Shown piece after piece: positions 1 to 8,007 of a stretch of DNA of 44,403 nt (the first letter of the stretch is position 1; every line of letters starts with the position of its first letter). The translations under genes were made by a program, and so were the position numbers. The DNA lies in assembly GCA_965652645.1 (NCBI GenBank), contig CBFGXE010000020.1:1-44403 (forward strand), in the 5' to 3' direction. The notes under the pieces are model-generated. The model ran no database searches. It was not told where the DNA came from and saw only the letters and a list, made by a program, of their open reading frames with translations. The stretch comes from ZC4RG30 sp965652645. Its GTDB lineage: Bacteria; Pseudomonadota; Gammaproteobacteria; Steroidobacterales; Steroidobacteraceae.

Positions 1-201
1 CATGTCGGACTCGTTGATGCCCTTCCAGCCGGCGATGGAGGAGCCGTCGAACATCTTGCCGTCGGTGAAGATGTCCTCCTTGATCACCTTGGCCGGCACG
101 GTGACGTGCTGTTCCTTGCCGCGGGTGTCACAGAAACGGAAATCGACGTACTTGACCTCCTTCTCTTTGATGATCTTCAGGACGTCGCTCGGTGTAGTCA
201 T
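1..201 (-). CDS. glnA: Glutamine synthetase type I, N-terminal part (partial)
   Basis: The first 67 codons of glutamine synthetase, the ATP-dependent enzyme that condenses ammonia and glutamate. The translation begins MTTPSDVLKIIKEKEVKYVD and contains the family-typical KMFDGSSIAGWKGINESDM stretch at about residues 49-67, which matches the N-terminal beta-grasp domain of GlnA. The ATG is at 201 and is preceded by a strong GGAGGAG ribosome site. The rest of the gene lies off the left edge. Upstream sequence shows a sigma-54 promoter and NtrC-like sites, so nitrogen-limitation control is likely. The identification is secure although only the N-terminus is visible. Confidence 0.95.
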   Translation of the reverse strand, partial: MTTPSDVLKIIKEKEVKYVDFRFCDTRGKEQHVTVPAKVIKEDIFTDGKMFDGSSIAGWKGINESDM

Positions 202-250
202 GGCTCCTCCAGGTGGAAATAACTCGGTCATACGGCAGGCCCCACTGCGA

Positions 251-266
251 TGCAGGCCCTGTGCCA
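251..266 (-). promoter_or_regulatory. Sigma-54 (RpoN) promoter of glnA
   Basis: Read on the minus strand this is TGGCACAGGGCCTGCA, which matches the sigma-54 consensus TGGCAC-N5-TTGCA at all but one or two positions. It has the obligatory GG and GC dinucleotides at 264-265 and 252-253 with exactly ten bases between them. The expected start of transcription would be near 240, giving a leader of about 40 nt before the glnA ATG at 201. The position upstream of glnA is where enteric glnAp2 lies. Seen directly; function is inferred from consensus and context. Confidence 0.8.
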
Positions 267-328
267 AGTCAGTGGGTGTGGATAATCAAGGGCTTAGGCA
301 GCGTTACGCACCGAGGGACGCCGGTGGT

Positions 329-345
329 TGCACCATTCTAGGGCA
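329..345 (-). promoter_or_regulatory. NtrC-like binding site 1 upstream of glnA
   Basis: TGCACCATTCTAGGGCA matches 14 of 17 positions of the NtrC enhancer TGCACCATTTTGGTGCA. It lies about 65 bases upstream of the -24 element, within the normal range for an NtrC enhancer acting on sigma-54 polymerase. Confidence 0.6.
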
Positions 346-391
346 CGCTGCGGGCCTTTGCATCAGAACGGTGCGGCATTCGGGGCCGGAT

Positions 392-408
392 TGCACCTTG
401 CCGGTGCC
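392..408 (-). promoter_or_regulatory. NtrC-like binding site 2 upstream of glnA
   Basis: TGCACC-TTGCC-GGTGCC is a near-perfect inverted repeat with the NtrC arm sequence TGCACC/GGTGCA (11 of 12 arm bases). It is 63 bases, about six helical turns, from site 1, so the two would lie on the same DNA face. It also lies just upstream of glyQ and could affect that promoter. Confidence 0.55.
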
Positions 409-443
409 ATTGCGCCGGCCCGAACGCCTGCGGGGCTTGCCGA

Positions 444-449
444 TATACT
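444..449 (+). promoter_or_regulatory. Possible -10 element of the glyQS promoter
   Basis: TATACT (five of six matches to TATAAT) lies 45 bases before the glyQ ATG. No good -35 hexamer is visible at 16-18 bases, so this is only a candidate. The rest of the 293-base gap between glnA and glyQ holds the glnA control elements. Confidence 0.3.
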
Positions 450-494
450 CGCGCGCCACCCTGCGAAACATCCGCTTCACGCGCCCAACACCTT

Positions 495-1457
495 ATGCCG
501 ACAGGAAAAACCGGCCCCCGGCTCGCCACCTTCCAGGACCTGATCCTGGCCCTGCAACAGTACTGGGCCGCCCGCGGCTGCGTGCTGCTGCAGCCGCATG
601 ACATGCAGGTGGGGGCAGGCACCTTCCACACCGCCACCTTCCTCAGGGCCATCGGGCCCGAGCCCTGGAGCGCGGCCTACGTGCAGCCCTCGCGCCGCCC
701 CACCGACGGGCGTTATGGCGAGAACCCCTTCCGGCTGCAGCACTACTACCAGTTCCAGGTGGTGATCAAACCCTCGCCGCTGGACATCCAGGACCTCTAC
801 ATCGGCTCGCTGCGCGCCATCGGCATCGATCCGCTGGTGCATGACCTGAGATTCGTGGAGGACAACTGGGAATCTCCCACGCTGGGCGCCTGGGGCCTGG
901 GCTGGGAGGTGTGGCTGAACGGCATGGAGATCACGCAGTTCACCTACTTCCAGCAGGTGGGTGGCCTGGACTGCCGGCCGGTGACCGGCGAGATCACCTA
1001 TGGCCTGGAGCGCCTGGCCATGTACCTGCAGGGCGTGCAGAGCGTGTACGACCTGGTGTGGGCCGACGGCCCGCTGGGGCGCGTGACCTACCGCGACGTG
1101 TTCCACCAGAACGAGGTGGAGCAGTCGGCCTACAACTTCGAGCATGCGGACGTGGCCGTGCTGTTGCGGCATTTCGACGACCACGAGAAGGCCTGCAACG
1201 ACCTGCTGGAGCAGAAACTCACGCTGCCGGCCTATGAGCAGATGCTGCAGGCCTCGCACACCTTCAACCTGCTGGATGCGCGGCGCGCCATCTCGGTGAC
1301 CGAACGCCAGCGTTTCATCCTGCGCGTGCGCACGCTGGCGCGCGCGGTGGCGCAGAGCTACTACGCCAGCCGTGACGCGCTGGGCTTTCCCATGCTGGCG
1401 GCCGGACCGCGCATCCTCATCGCCGGTGCGCAGGCAGCCACGGGAGCCACGGCATGA
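495..1457 (+). CDS. glyQ: Glycyl-tRNA synthetase alpha subunit
   Basis: 320-residue alpha subunit of the bacterial alpha2beta2 class II glycyl-tRNA synthetase, which carries the catalytic domain for glycine activation and transfer to tRNA-Gly. Family blocks are clear: TFQDLILALQQYW near residue 12, GAGTFHTATFLRAIGPEPW near residues 41-59, the YVQPSRRPTDGRYGENPNR-like class II segment (here ending NPFR), EDNWESPTLGAWGLGWEVW, and GLERLAMYLQ near residue 171. Length is close to the usual 300-320. The ATG at 495 has no recognisable ribosome site within 15 bases. The gene overlaps glyS by four bases (ATGA), which indicates translational coupling and balanced subunit supply. Confidence 0.97.
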   Translation: MPTGKTGPRLATFQDLILALQQYWAARGCVLLQPHDMQVGAGTFHTATFLRAIGPEPWSAAYVQPSRRPTDGRYGENPFRLQHYYQFQVVIKPSPLDIQDLYIGSLRAIGIDPLVHDLRFVEDNWESPTLGAWGLGWEVWLNGMEITQFTYFQQVGGLDCRPVTGEITYGLERLAMYLQGVQSVYDLVWADGPLGRVTYRDVFHQNEVEQSAYNFEHADVAVLLRHFDDHEKACNDLLEQKLTLPAYEQMLQASHTFNLLDARRAISVTERQRFILRVRTLARAVAQSYYASRDALGFPMLAAGPRILIAGAQAATGATA

Positions 1458-3592
1458 GCGCGGCGGATTTCCTGGTCGAGCTGGGCACCGAGGAGCTGCC
1501 GCCCAAGGCACTGCTCACGCTGTCCGAGGCCTTCCGCGATGGCGTGGTGTCGCGCGTGGATGCGGCGGGCCTCGCGCATGGCGAGGTGCAGGCCTTCGCC
1601 ACGCCGCGCCGGCTGGCCGTGCGCATCCGTGCACTGGCGCTGCAGGCGCCAGAGCAGAAGATCCAGCGTCGCGGCCCGCCCGTGGCCGCGGCCTTCGACA
1701 GGAACGGCGCACCGACGCGCGCGGCGGAGGCCTTTGCGCAGAGCTGCGGCGTCGCCATCGAGGCGCTGGGGCGCGAGAAGGATCCCAGGGGCAATGAGTG
1801 CCTGTCCTTCACCGGCGTGAAGCCCGGTGCCGCGGCGCGCGACCTGCTGCCGGGCATCCTCGGCGAGGCGCTGGATGCGCTGCCCATCCCCAAGCGCATG
1901 CGCTGGGGCATGAGCGAGGCGCAGTTTGTGCGTCCCGTGCACTGGCTGCTGCTGCTGCTCGGCAGCGAAGTGGTGCCGGCCACCCTTCTTGATGCCACCG
2001 CCGGCAATGAGACGCGCGGCCATCGCTTCCACTCCAGCGGCACGCTGCGCATCGCCACGCCGGCGGACTACGAACATGTGCTCGAGCGCGAGGGCCACGT
2101 GATCGCGGACTTCGCCGCGCGCCGCGAACGCATCCGCGCCGGCGCCACTTCGCTGGCCGCGCAGCAGGGCGGCCGCGCCCTGGTCAGCGATGCGCTGCTG
2201 GATGAGGTCACCTCGCTGGTGGAATGGCCCGTGCCGCTGGCCGGCCGCTTCGAGGAGCGTTTCCTCGCGCTGCCGCGCGAGCTGCTGGTGTCGGTGCTGC
2301 AGGACCACCAGCGCTACTTCCCCGTGGAAGGTGATGACGGCCGCCTGTTGCCCGTGTTCATCGCGGTGAGCAACCTCGACAGCCTCGACATGAACGCGGT
2401 GCGCGACGGCAATGAGCGCGTGGTGCGGCCGCGCCTGTCCGATGCGGCCTTCTTCTGGGAACAGGATCGCAAGGCCCCGCTGGCCTCGCGCATTGCCGCG
2501 CTGGATGCGGTGACCTTCCAGGCCCGGCTCGGCTCCATCGGCGACAAGGTCCGCCGCATCGCCCCGCTGGCGCGTGCCATCGCCGCGCGCATCGGTGGTG
2601 ATGCCGGCCAGGCCGAACGCGCGGCGCAGCTCGCCAAGTGCGACCTGGTCACCCATCTCGTCGGCGAGTTCCCGGAACTGCAGGGCATCATGGGCCGCTA
2701 CTATGCCGCGGCCGATGGCGAGCCCGCGGAAGTGGCCTCGGCCATTGCCGAGCACTACCAGCCGCGCGGCCAGGGCGATGCGGTGCCGGCCACCAAGGCG
2801 GGCATTGCCGTGGCGCTGGCCGACCGGCTCGACACGCTCACCGGCATCTTTGCCATCGGGCAGAAGCCCAGTGGCACCAAGGATCCGTTCGCGCTGCGCC
2901 GCGCCGCCATCGGCGTCGGTCGCATCATCTTCGAGCATCGCCTGCCGCTGGACCTGGTGGAGCTCATCGACACCGCCGTGCGCGGCCACGCGCTGTTCGA
3001 TGCACCGGCCACCGACGCCAGGAAGAAGCCCGCCACGCGCGAGGCCGTGGCCGCCGAGGTCCATGACTACCTGATGGAACGCCAGCGCAATGCCTGGCTG
3101 GAGCCGCCGGACGGCGGCGCGCCCCTGCCCGGCATCACGCCGGAGATCTGCGACGCGGTCATTGCCGCCCGCCCGCGCTCGCCGCTGGATTTTGACGCAC
3201 GCGTGCGGGCGCTGATCGGCTTCCTCGCCCTGCCGGATTCCGTCAGCCTCACGGCGGCGAACAAGCGCATCGCGAACCTGCTGAAGAAGTCCGCCGGCGG
3301 CGACAGCGGCGCCGATCGCATCGACGTCTCGCTGCTGAAGCTCGACCCGGAGCGCGCGCTGTACGCGGCCCTGCAGAACGTGGCGCACGGCGTGCCGCGT
3401 GCCATCGAGGCCGGCGACTACGGCGCGGCCTTCACCGAACTGGCCGGCCTGCGCGGCGTGGTGGATGCCTTCTTCGATGGCGTGATGGTGATGGACCCGG
3501 ACGCGGCGCTGCGCAACAACCGCCTGGCGCTGCTGGGCAACCTGCGCGCGCTGTTCGCCGGCATCGCCGACCTGTCGCGCCTGCCGGGATAG
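1454..3592 (+). CDS. glyS: Glycyl-tRNA synthetase beta subunit
   Basis: 712-residue beta subunit of tetrameric glycyl-tRNA synthetase; it contributes tRNA recognition. It opens with the diagnostic DFLVELGTEELPPKAL (residues 5-20) and contains LLVSVLQDHQRYFPV, AVSNLDSLD and VRPRLSDAAFFWEQDRK, all hallmark GlyS blocks. The central HD-like region includes ALADRLDTLTGIFAIGQKPSGTKDPFALRR, and the C-terminus has the DALR-type anticodon-binding helices. The start overlaps the glyQ stop by four bases. Length is normal (about 690-720). A standard housekeeping gene with no anomalies seen. Confidence 0.97.
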   Translation: MSAADFLVELGTEELPPKALLTLSEAFRDGVVSRVDAAGLAHGEVQAFATPRRLAVRIRALALQAPEQKIQRRGPPVAAAFDRNGAPTRAAEAFAQSCGVAIEALGREKDPRGNECLSFTGVKPGAAARDLLPGILGEALDALPIPKRMRWGMSEAQFVRPVHWLLLLLGSEVVPATLLDATAGNETRGHRFHSSGTLRIATPADYEHVLEREGHVIADFAARRERIRAGATSLAAQQGGRALVSDALLDEVTSLVEWPVPLAGRFEERFLALPRELLVSVLQDHQRYFPVEGDDGRLLPVFIAVSNLDSLDMNAVRDGNERVVRPRLSDAAFFWEQDRKAPLASRIAALDAVTFQARLGSIGDKVRRIAPLARAIAARIGGDAGQAERAAQLAKCDLVTHLVGEFPELQGIMGRYYAAADGEPAEVASAIAEHYQPRGQGDAVPATKAGIAVALADRLDTLTGIFAIGQKPSGTKDPFALRRAAIGVGRIIFEHRLPLDLVELIDTAVRGHALFDAPATDARKKPATREAVAAEVHDYLMERQRNAWLEPPDGGAPLPGITPEICDAVIAARPRSPLDFDARVRALIGFLALPDSVSLTAANKRIANLLKKSAGGDSGADRIDVSLLKLDPERALYAALQNVAHGVPRAIEAGDYGAAFTELAGLRGVVDAFFDGVMVMDPDAALRNNRLALLGNLRALFAGIADLSRLPG

Positions 3593-3640
3593 CCGCCGCG
3601 AGGCGGCAGCAACAACAAGTCCACAGGAGGGAGCCGCCAC

Positions 3641-4045
3641 ATGGACCGCTTCGCACTGGTGAACTGGCTGTCGGTCCTCGTCGCCGCGGGCTCCGGCTTC
3701 GCGGTCGGGACGCTGTGGTATGGCCCGCTGTTCGGCAAGGCCTGGGCGCGCCTCGCCGGCATCACGGAGGAAGCCGCCCGGGCCCGCCTGCCGCTGGCCT
3801 TCGGCGGCGCATATGCGCTGAACCTGATCGCCGCCACCGGCATCGCGACGGTGAGCGGCGATCGCGCCGGCATCTGGTTCGCCCTGCACACCGGCCTGCT
3901 CGGCGCGTTCTTCTTCATCGCCCCGGCGCTGGGGATCATCTACCTCTTCGAGCAGCGACCCCTGAAGCTGTGGCTCATCAACGCCGGCTACCAGGTGGTG
4001 AACTTCTCGGCCATGGGCGCCGTGATCGGCGCCTGGCCCCGCTGA
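3641..4045 (+). CDS. DUF1761 family small membrane protein
   Basis: 134-residue protein of unknown function, apparently all membrane helices. The N-terminal motif FAVGTLWYGPLFGKAWARL (about residues 19-37) and the C-terminal pattern in which helices end in GAVIGAWPR fit the DUF1761 family, whose members are four-helix inner-membrane proteins. Hydrophobic segments lie near residues 8-25, 50-68, 76-98 and 108-130. A strong AGGAGGG site lies nine bases before the ATG. It follows glyS by 48 bases on the same strand and may be co-transcribed, but nothing links it functionally to tRNA charging. The convergent TPR gene ends eight bases downstream. Confidence 0.7.
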   Translation: MDRFALVNWLSVLVAAGSGFAVGTLWYGPLFGKAWARLAGITEEAARARLPLAFGGAYALNLIAATGIATVSGDRAGIWFALHTGLLGAFFFIAPALGIIYLFEQRPLKLWLINAGYQVVNFSAMGAVIGAWPR

Positions 4046-4052
4046 CCACCCT

Positions 4053-5390
4053 TCAGGCCGCGCGCCGCAGGCCCGGCATGGCGCCGGCGCGCGCCAGCAG
4101 GCCACGGTTCACCGGGCTGTGCGGTTTCTGCGCCAGCCGCTCCTGCGCCAGTGCCCGCGCGAAGCTGGCATGGCCGCCGCGCAGCGCCGCCTCGGTGAGC
4201 GTCCATGCGATCACGTCGCGCTGTGCGTGGCTGCCTCCCAGCACGCCGTAGAAATTGCGCACGGCATGCAGCCGGTCGATGGCGGTGCCGTAGTCACGCT
4301 GCCAGAAGGCCGTGAAACCTTCCACCAGCGGCAGCCCGACATGCCGGATCCAGCGCGTGTTCTCGTTGCCGTCGCCGGCCACGTCACGCCAGGAGCGCAG
4401 CATGCGCTCCACCTCGCGCAGGCGGCCTGCGCCCAGCCACGCCATCACCGCATGCCAGTCGTTGAAGGCATAGGTGCGGCCATCCGCATGCGCGTCCCAG
4501 GTCGCGGCCAGCTCCAGCCAGCGCGCGCCCACGTCCACGCCCAGCAGCTCCAGCCGCCACAGCATGGCCGAGGCATCGATGAGGTCGTAGGCCACCGCGC
4601 TGCGCGCCTCGCGCACCGGTCCGTCATACAGCGCCAGCGTCTCCTCGGTCTGGCCGAGGTCCAGGTGGAACAGCGCGCGGTGCCACCAGTTGTGCACCTT
4701 GAAGAAGTTGTCCTCGCCATCCCAGTGCGCCTCGCGCGCGCTCATCCAGCCCAGGCCATCCTCGGCGCGTCCCTGCATCTCCATCACATGCGCCACCGCA
4801 TGGTGCGCCCAGCTGTCGCGCGGCTGCAGGGCCACGGCCAGGCGGCCGCAGTCCTCGGCGCGTGCGAAGTCGCCGCATTCCTCCAGGCCGAAGGCATGCA
4901 TGCCCAGCAGGAAGGCGTAGCCGGGCACCTCCGGTGACCACTGTGGCAGCGCCCGCGCGATGCGGTCGCGCAGCGTGCGCGAGTCCGCGCGGCAGAAGTC
5001 CAGCAGGTGGCCGGCCTGCAGGGCCAGGAGGTCACGCGGCTGGTCCGCGCTGTAGATCTCCAGCGCGCGCGCGGCCGCGCTCCAGTGGCCGTCGGCCAGC
5101 AGCCGCAGGGCAGCAAGATGCGCGCGCACGCGCTCGTCCGCCGGCAGCGTCGACAGCCTGGCGATGACCTTGCGTGCCTCCGCCGTGGCGCCGGGCTCGG
5201 TGGAGATCAGGCCCAGCCAGGCCTGGAAGGCATGCGCCATGCCGAACTGCGGCGCGGCCTCGATGGCCTGCCCCAGCAGGCCGGCCGGGTCGCCGCGGAA
5301 GCTGTTGAAGCAGGCCATGGCCGTGTCATAGAGGCGGGCAGCTTCCGGCGTGGCACCATGGAGGGGATTGTCCTGTTCGTCCCTTATCAT
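4053..5390 (-). CDS. Tetratricopeptide repeat protein, TTC38-like
   Basis: 445-residue helical-repeat protein. The opening NPLHGATPEAARLYDTAMACFNSFRGDP resembles the start of bacterial TTC38-type proteins, in which degenerate TPR units run the full length. Repeat-like A/L/W-rich helix pairs are visible, for example around SWAHHAVAHVMEMQGR and WHRALFHLDLGQTEETLALYDG. No signal peptide is seen, so it is probably cytoplasmic. The ATG at 5390 is chosen because AGGAG lies eight bases upstream; the frame stays open to 5657, but that extension is arginine-rich, lies under the divergent AraC gene and looks spurious. It is divergent from the AraC regulator, a plausible controller. Function unknown; TPR proteins usually mediate protein contacts. 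Confidence 0.75.
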   Translation of the reverse strand: MIRDEQDNPLHGATPEAARLYDTAMACFNSFRGDPAGLLGQAIEAAPQFGMAHAFQAWLGLISTEPGATAEARKVIARLSTLPADERVRAHLAALRLLADGHWSAAARALEIYSADQPRDLLALQAGHLLDFCRADSRTLRDRIARALPQWSPEVPGYAFLLGMHAFGLEECGDFARAEDCGRLAVALQPRDSWAHHAVAHVMEMQGRAEDGLGWMSAREAHWDGEDNFFKVHNWWHRALFHLDLGQTEETLALYDGPVREARSAVAYDLIDASAMLWRLELLGVDVGARWLELAATWDAHADGRTYAFNDWHAVMAWLGAGRLREVERMLRSWRDVAGDGNENTRWIRHVGLPLVEGFTAFWQRDYGTAIDRLHAVRNFYGVLGGSHAQRDVIAWTLTEAALRGGHASFARALAQERLAQKPHSPVNRGLLARAGAMPGLRRAA

Positions 5391-5521
5391 CTCGTCTCTC
5401 CTTGCAAAGGCATGCATCCGTGGGGAATGCAGTGTGCGCGGCAGTCCGCTGCGGGAGAATGCGCGACACGCCGCGTTTTTTTGCCGGGACGCCGGGCCCC
5501 TTGCCGGAACAGGTAACAACC

Positions 5522-6475
5522 ATGGACGGAGTGATCGACCTGCTGCAGTCAACACGCCTCTCTGGCGGCGTGTTCCTCGATGCCGAGTTCTCGGCGCCCT
5601 GGTGTGTGTTCTCCGGCGTGACCGCGGACGAGGTGGCGCCTTTCGTGTCCGCGCCAACGCATATCATTTCCTACCACTTCATCTGCACCGGCCGCATGGT
5701 GCTCGAGCTGGACGGGCACGAGCCTGTGCCGGTGGAAAGCGGCGAGGTGGTGCTGCTGCCGCACAACGAGGCCCATCGCCTGGCCAGCGGGCCCGGGCTC
5801 AAGCCCGTCAGCGCCGAGCAATACATGGAACACGGGGAGGGCCCCCTCGCGCGCATCGTCTACGGCGGCGGTGGCGAGACCACCCGCATGCTCTGCGGTT
5901 TCCTCGCCAGCGAGGTGCCCAACGACCCGGTGCTGCGTGTGCTGCCGCGCGTGATGAAGGTGCGCATCGCCGATGCGCCCTCCAGCGCCTGGATCGAGAG
6001 CACCATGCGCTTCGGCGCACAGGAGATCGCCGGCGGCCTCGCCGGCTCGCCGGCACTGCTCGCCAGGCTGGCCGAACTGCTGTTCGTCGAGGCCGTGCGT
6101 CGCTATATCGCCTCGCGTCCCGCCGGGGAGAGCGGCTGGCAGGCGGGCATCTTCGATCCCGTGGTCGGCCGCGCCCTGGCCCTTCTGCATCGCAAGCTCG
6201 GCCAGCACTGGACCGCCGAGGACCTCGCCCGGACCGTGGGCCTCTCGCGTTCGGCCTTCGCCGACCGCTTCACGCGCCTCATGGGCGAGAGTCCGATGCG
6301 CTACCTGGCGCGGCAGCGCCTGCAGGCGGCCGCCCGGCGGCTGGAGACCTCTTCCGAATCCATCGCGCGCATCGCCTTCGAGGTGGGCTACGAGTCCGAG
6401 GCGGCCTTCAACCGGGCCTTCAAGCGCGCCTTCGGCGCGCCGCCGGCCGCCTGGCGCGCCGGGCGCAACGCATGA
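5522..6475 (+). CDS. AraC-family transcriptional regulator with cupin sensor domain
   Basis: 317-residue regulator. Residues 1-180 form a cupin-type ligand domain (YHFICTGRMVLELDGHEPVPVESGEVVLLP, HNEAHRLAS) of the cupin_6 kind found in AraC regulators. The C-terminal 100 residues hold the two helix-turn-helix units of AraC/XylS proteins, with WTAEDLARTVGLSRSAFADRFTR followed by SPMRYLARQRLQAAARRL and IAFEVGYESEAAFNRAFKRAFG. The ATG at 5522 keeps the cupin domain whole; an upstream ATG at 5402 would overlap the promoter region of the divergent TPR gene. It lies 55 bases before the MATE exporter on the same strand, so it may control that gene, the TPR gene or itself. The ligand is unknown. Confidence 0.88.
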   Translation: MDGVIDLLQSTRLSGGVFLDAEFSAPWCVFSGVTADEVAPFVSAPTHIISYHFICTGRMVLELDGHEPVPVESGEVVLLPHNEAHRLASGPGLKPVSAEQYMEHGEGPLARIVYGGGGETTRMLCGFLASEVPNDPVLRVLPRVMKVRIADAPSSAWIESTMRFGAQEIAGGLAGSPALLARLAELLFVEAVRRYIASRPAGESGWQAGIFDPVVGRALALLHRKLGQHWTAEDLARTVGLSRSAFADRFTRLMGESPMRYLARQRLQAAARRLETSSESIARIAFEVGYESEAAFNRAFKRAFGAPPAAWRAGRNA

Positions 6476-6530
6476 TTCCTGCAACGGGCGGCCTCCCACG
6501 GGACCTGAAGCCATCCGCAAGCGCTTCGGG

Positions 6531-7922
6531 ATGGTGAACCCGGCATCCGTGTCCGTGCCGTCCCGGCGCCAGATCCTGGCGCTGGCCTGGCCCATCGTGC
6601 TGGCGAACTGCGCCACGCCGCTGCTGGGCCTCATCGACACTGCCGTGATCGGCCACGTGGGCGAGGCGCACGAGCTCGGCGCCATCGCGCTGGGCGCGCT
6701 GGTGTTCAGCTTCCTGTTCTGGGCCTTCGGCTTCCTGCGCATGGGCACCACCGGCTTCACCGCGCGCGCGGCCGGTGCCGGTGACACGGCCGAGGAACGC
6801 GCCGTGGCCGCGCGCGGCCTGCTGCTGGCGCTGGGCATCGGCTGCCTGCTGTGGCTGCTGCAGTGGCCGCTGGCCGCGCTGGCCATGCAGCTCTTCCAGG
6901 GATCAGATGCAGTGGAAGAGGCGGCCCGCCGTTACGTGCTGGTGCGCATCTGGAGCGCACCGGCCACGCTGGCCGGTTACGTGGTCACCGGCTGGCTGAT
7001 AGGCCTCGGCCGCACCCGCGACGTGCTGCGCATCCAGCTGCTGCTCAACGGGCTCAACGCCGCACTCGACGTGCTGTTCGCAGGCTTGCTGGGCTGGGGC
7101 GTTTCGGGCATCGCCTTCGGCACCGTGCTGGCCGAATGGCTGGCGCTGGCCTATGCGCTGCGCGTGTTGTCTCGCGCGGTACGCGCGCGCCATCAGGATG
7201 ATGAACCCCTGCTGCCGCGCGCGCGGCTGGCCGACCGGCGTGCACTGCTGGCCACGCTGTCCGCCAACCGCGACCTGCTGATCCGCACCGTGGTGATGCT
7301 GTGCGCCTACGCCTGGTTCACCAATGCCGGCGCGCGCTTCGGCGACACCGTGCTGGCCGCCAACCATGTGCTGCTGCAGGTCATCAGCTTCAGCGCCTTC
7401 TTCCTCGACGGCTTCGCCTTCGCCACCGAGGGGCTGGTGGGCCGGGCCGCCGGCGCCGGACAGCGCGAGGTGTTTCGTGCTGCGGTGCGGCATTCGACCG
7501 GGCTGGCGGCCGTGACCGCCGGCCTGTTCGCCCTGGCGCTGCTGCTGGCGGGGCCCTTCGTGGTCGGCGCGCTGACCAGCCTGCCGGAGGTGCGCGCCCA
7601 GGCCACCGCCCTGCTGCCCTGGGTGGCCGCCTATGTGGCGCTGTCGTTCGCTGCCTTCCAGCTCGATGGCATCTTCATCGGCACCGGCCGTGTCGCCGCC
7701 ATGCGCAATGCCTCGCTGGCTTCGGCGGCCGGCTTTGCGCTGTGTTACCTGCTGTTCGGCGCGCGAAGTTCGGTGCCTGCGCTATGGGCCGCCTTCGTCG
7801 CCTATGTGGTGCTGCGCGCGCTGGCCTTGCTGGCCGCATGGCCACGCCTTGCCCGCGAGAGCTTCGGCAGCCCCCCGGATGCGCCCTTCCCGGGCCGCCA
7901 GTCCCCTTCGGAAAATCCCTAG
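6531..7922 (+). CDS. MATE-family multidrug/metabolite efflux transporter
   Basis: About 463 residues with twelve predicted membrane helices, in the DinF-like branch of the MATE superfamily, which exports substrates in exchange for Na+ or H+. The start ILALAWPIVLANCATPLLGLIDTAVIGHVG is typical of the first MATE repeat, including the conserved P and D of helix 1, and MGTTGFTARAAGAGD is the first cytoplasmic loop. The second half repeats this layout (FFLDGFAFATEGLVGRAAGAG). The ATG at 6531 has only a weak ribosome site; the frame is open upstream over the end of the AraC gene, so the exact start is uncertain. It follows the AraC regulator by 55 bases. The substrate cannot be read from the sequence. 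Confidence 0.88.
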   Translation: MVNPASVSVPSRRQILALAWPIVLANCATPLLGLIDTAVIGHVGEAHELGAIALGALVFSFLFWAFGFLRMGTTGFTARAAGAGDTAEERAVAARGLLLALGIGCLLWLLQWPLAALAMQLFQGSDAVEEAARRYVLVRIWSAPATLAGYVVTGWLIGLGRTRDVLRIQLLLNGLNAALDVLFAGLLGWGVSGIAFGTVLAEWLALAYALRVLSRAVRARHQDDEPLLPRARLADRRALLATLSANRDLLIRTVVMLCAYAWFTNAGARFGDTVLAANHVLLQVISFSAFFLDGFAFATEGLVGRAAGAGQREVFRAAVRHSTGLAAVTAGLFALALLLAGPFVVGALTSLPEVRAQATALLPWVAAYVALSFAAFQLDGIFIGTGRVAAMRNASLASAAGFALCYLLFGARSSVPALWAAFVAYVVLRALALLAAWPRLARESFGSPPDAPFPGRQSPSENP

Positions 7923-8007
7923 GTACGGCGAGGGGCCATTCCCGCCTGCCCCGCGCTAGACTTCACGGCAAGCACCATCCTCAGATTCAGGACCAGTGGG
8001 GGACTTC

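Noticed and set aside
1361..4105. A 914-codon open frame on the minus strand across glyQ/glyS.
   Set aside because: It lies antisense to recognised glyQ and glyS, is arginine/alanine/glutamine-rich with no family motif, and is the sort of long antisense frame that high-GC genes produce.
5391..5657. N-terminal extension of the TPR protein to an upstream start at 5657.
   Set aside because: The extension is low-complexity and arginine-rich, overlaps the divergent AraC gene and lacks a ribosome site, while ATG 5390 has AGGAG in place.
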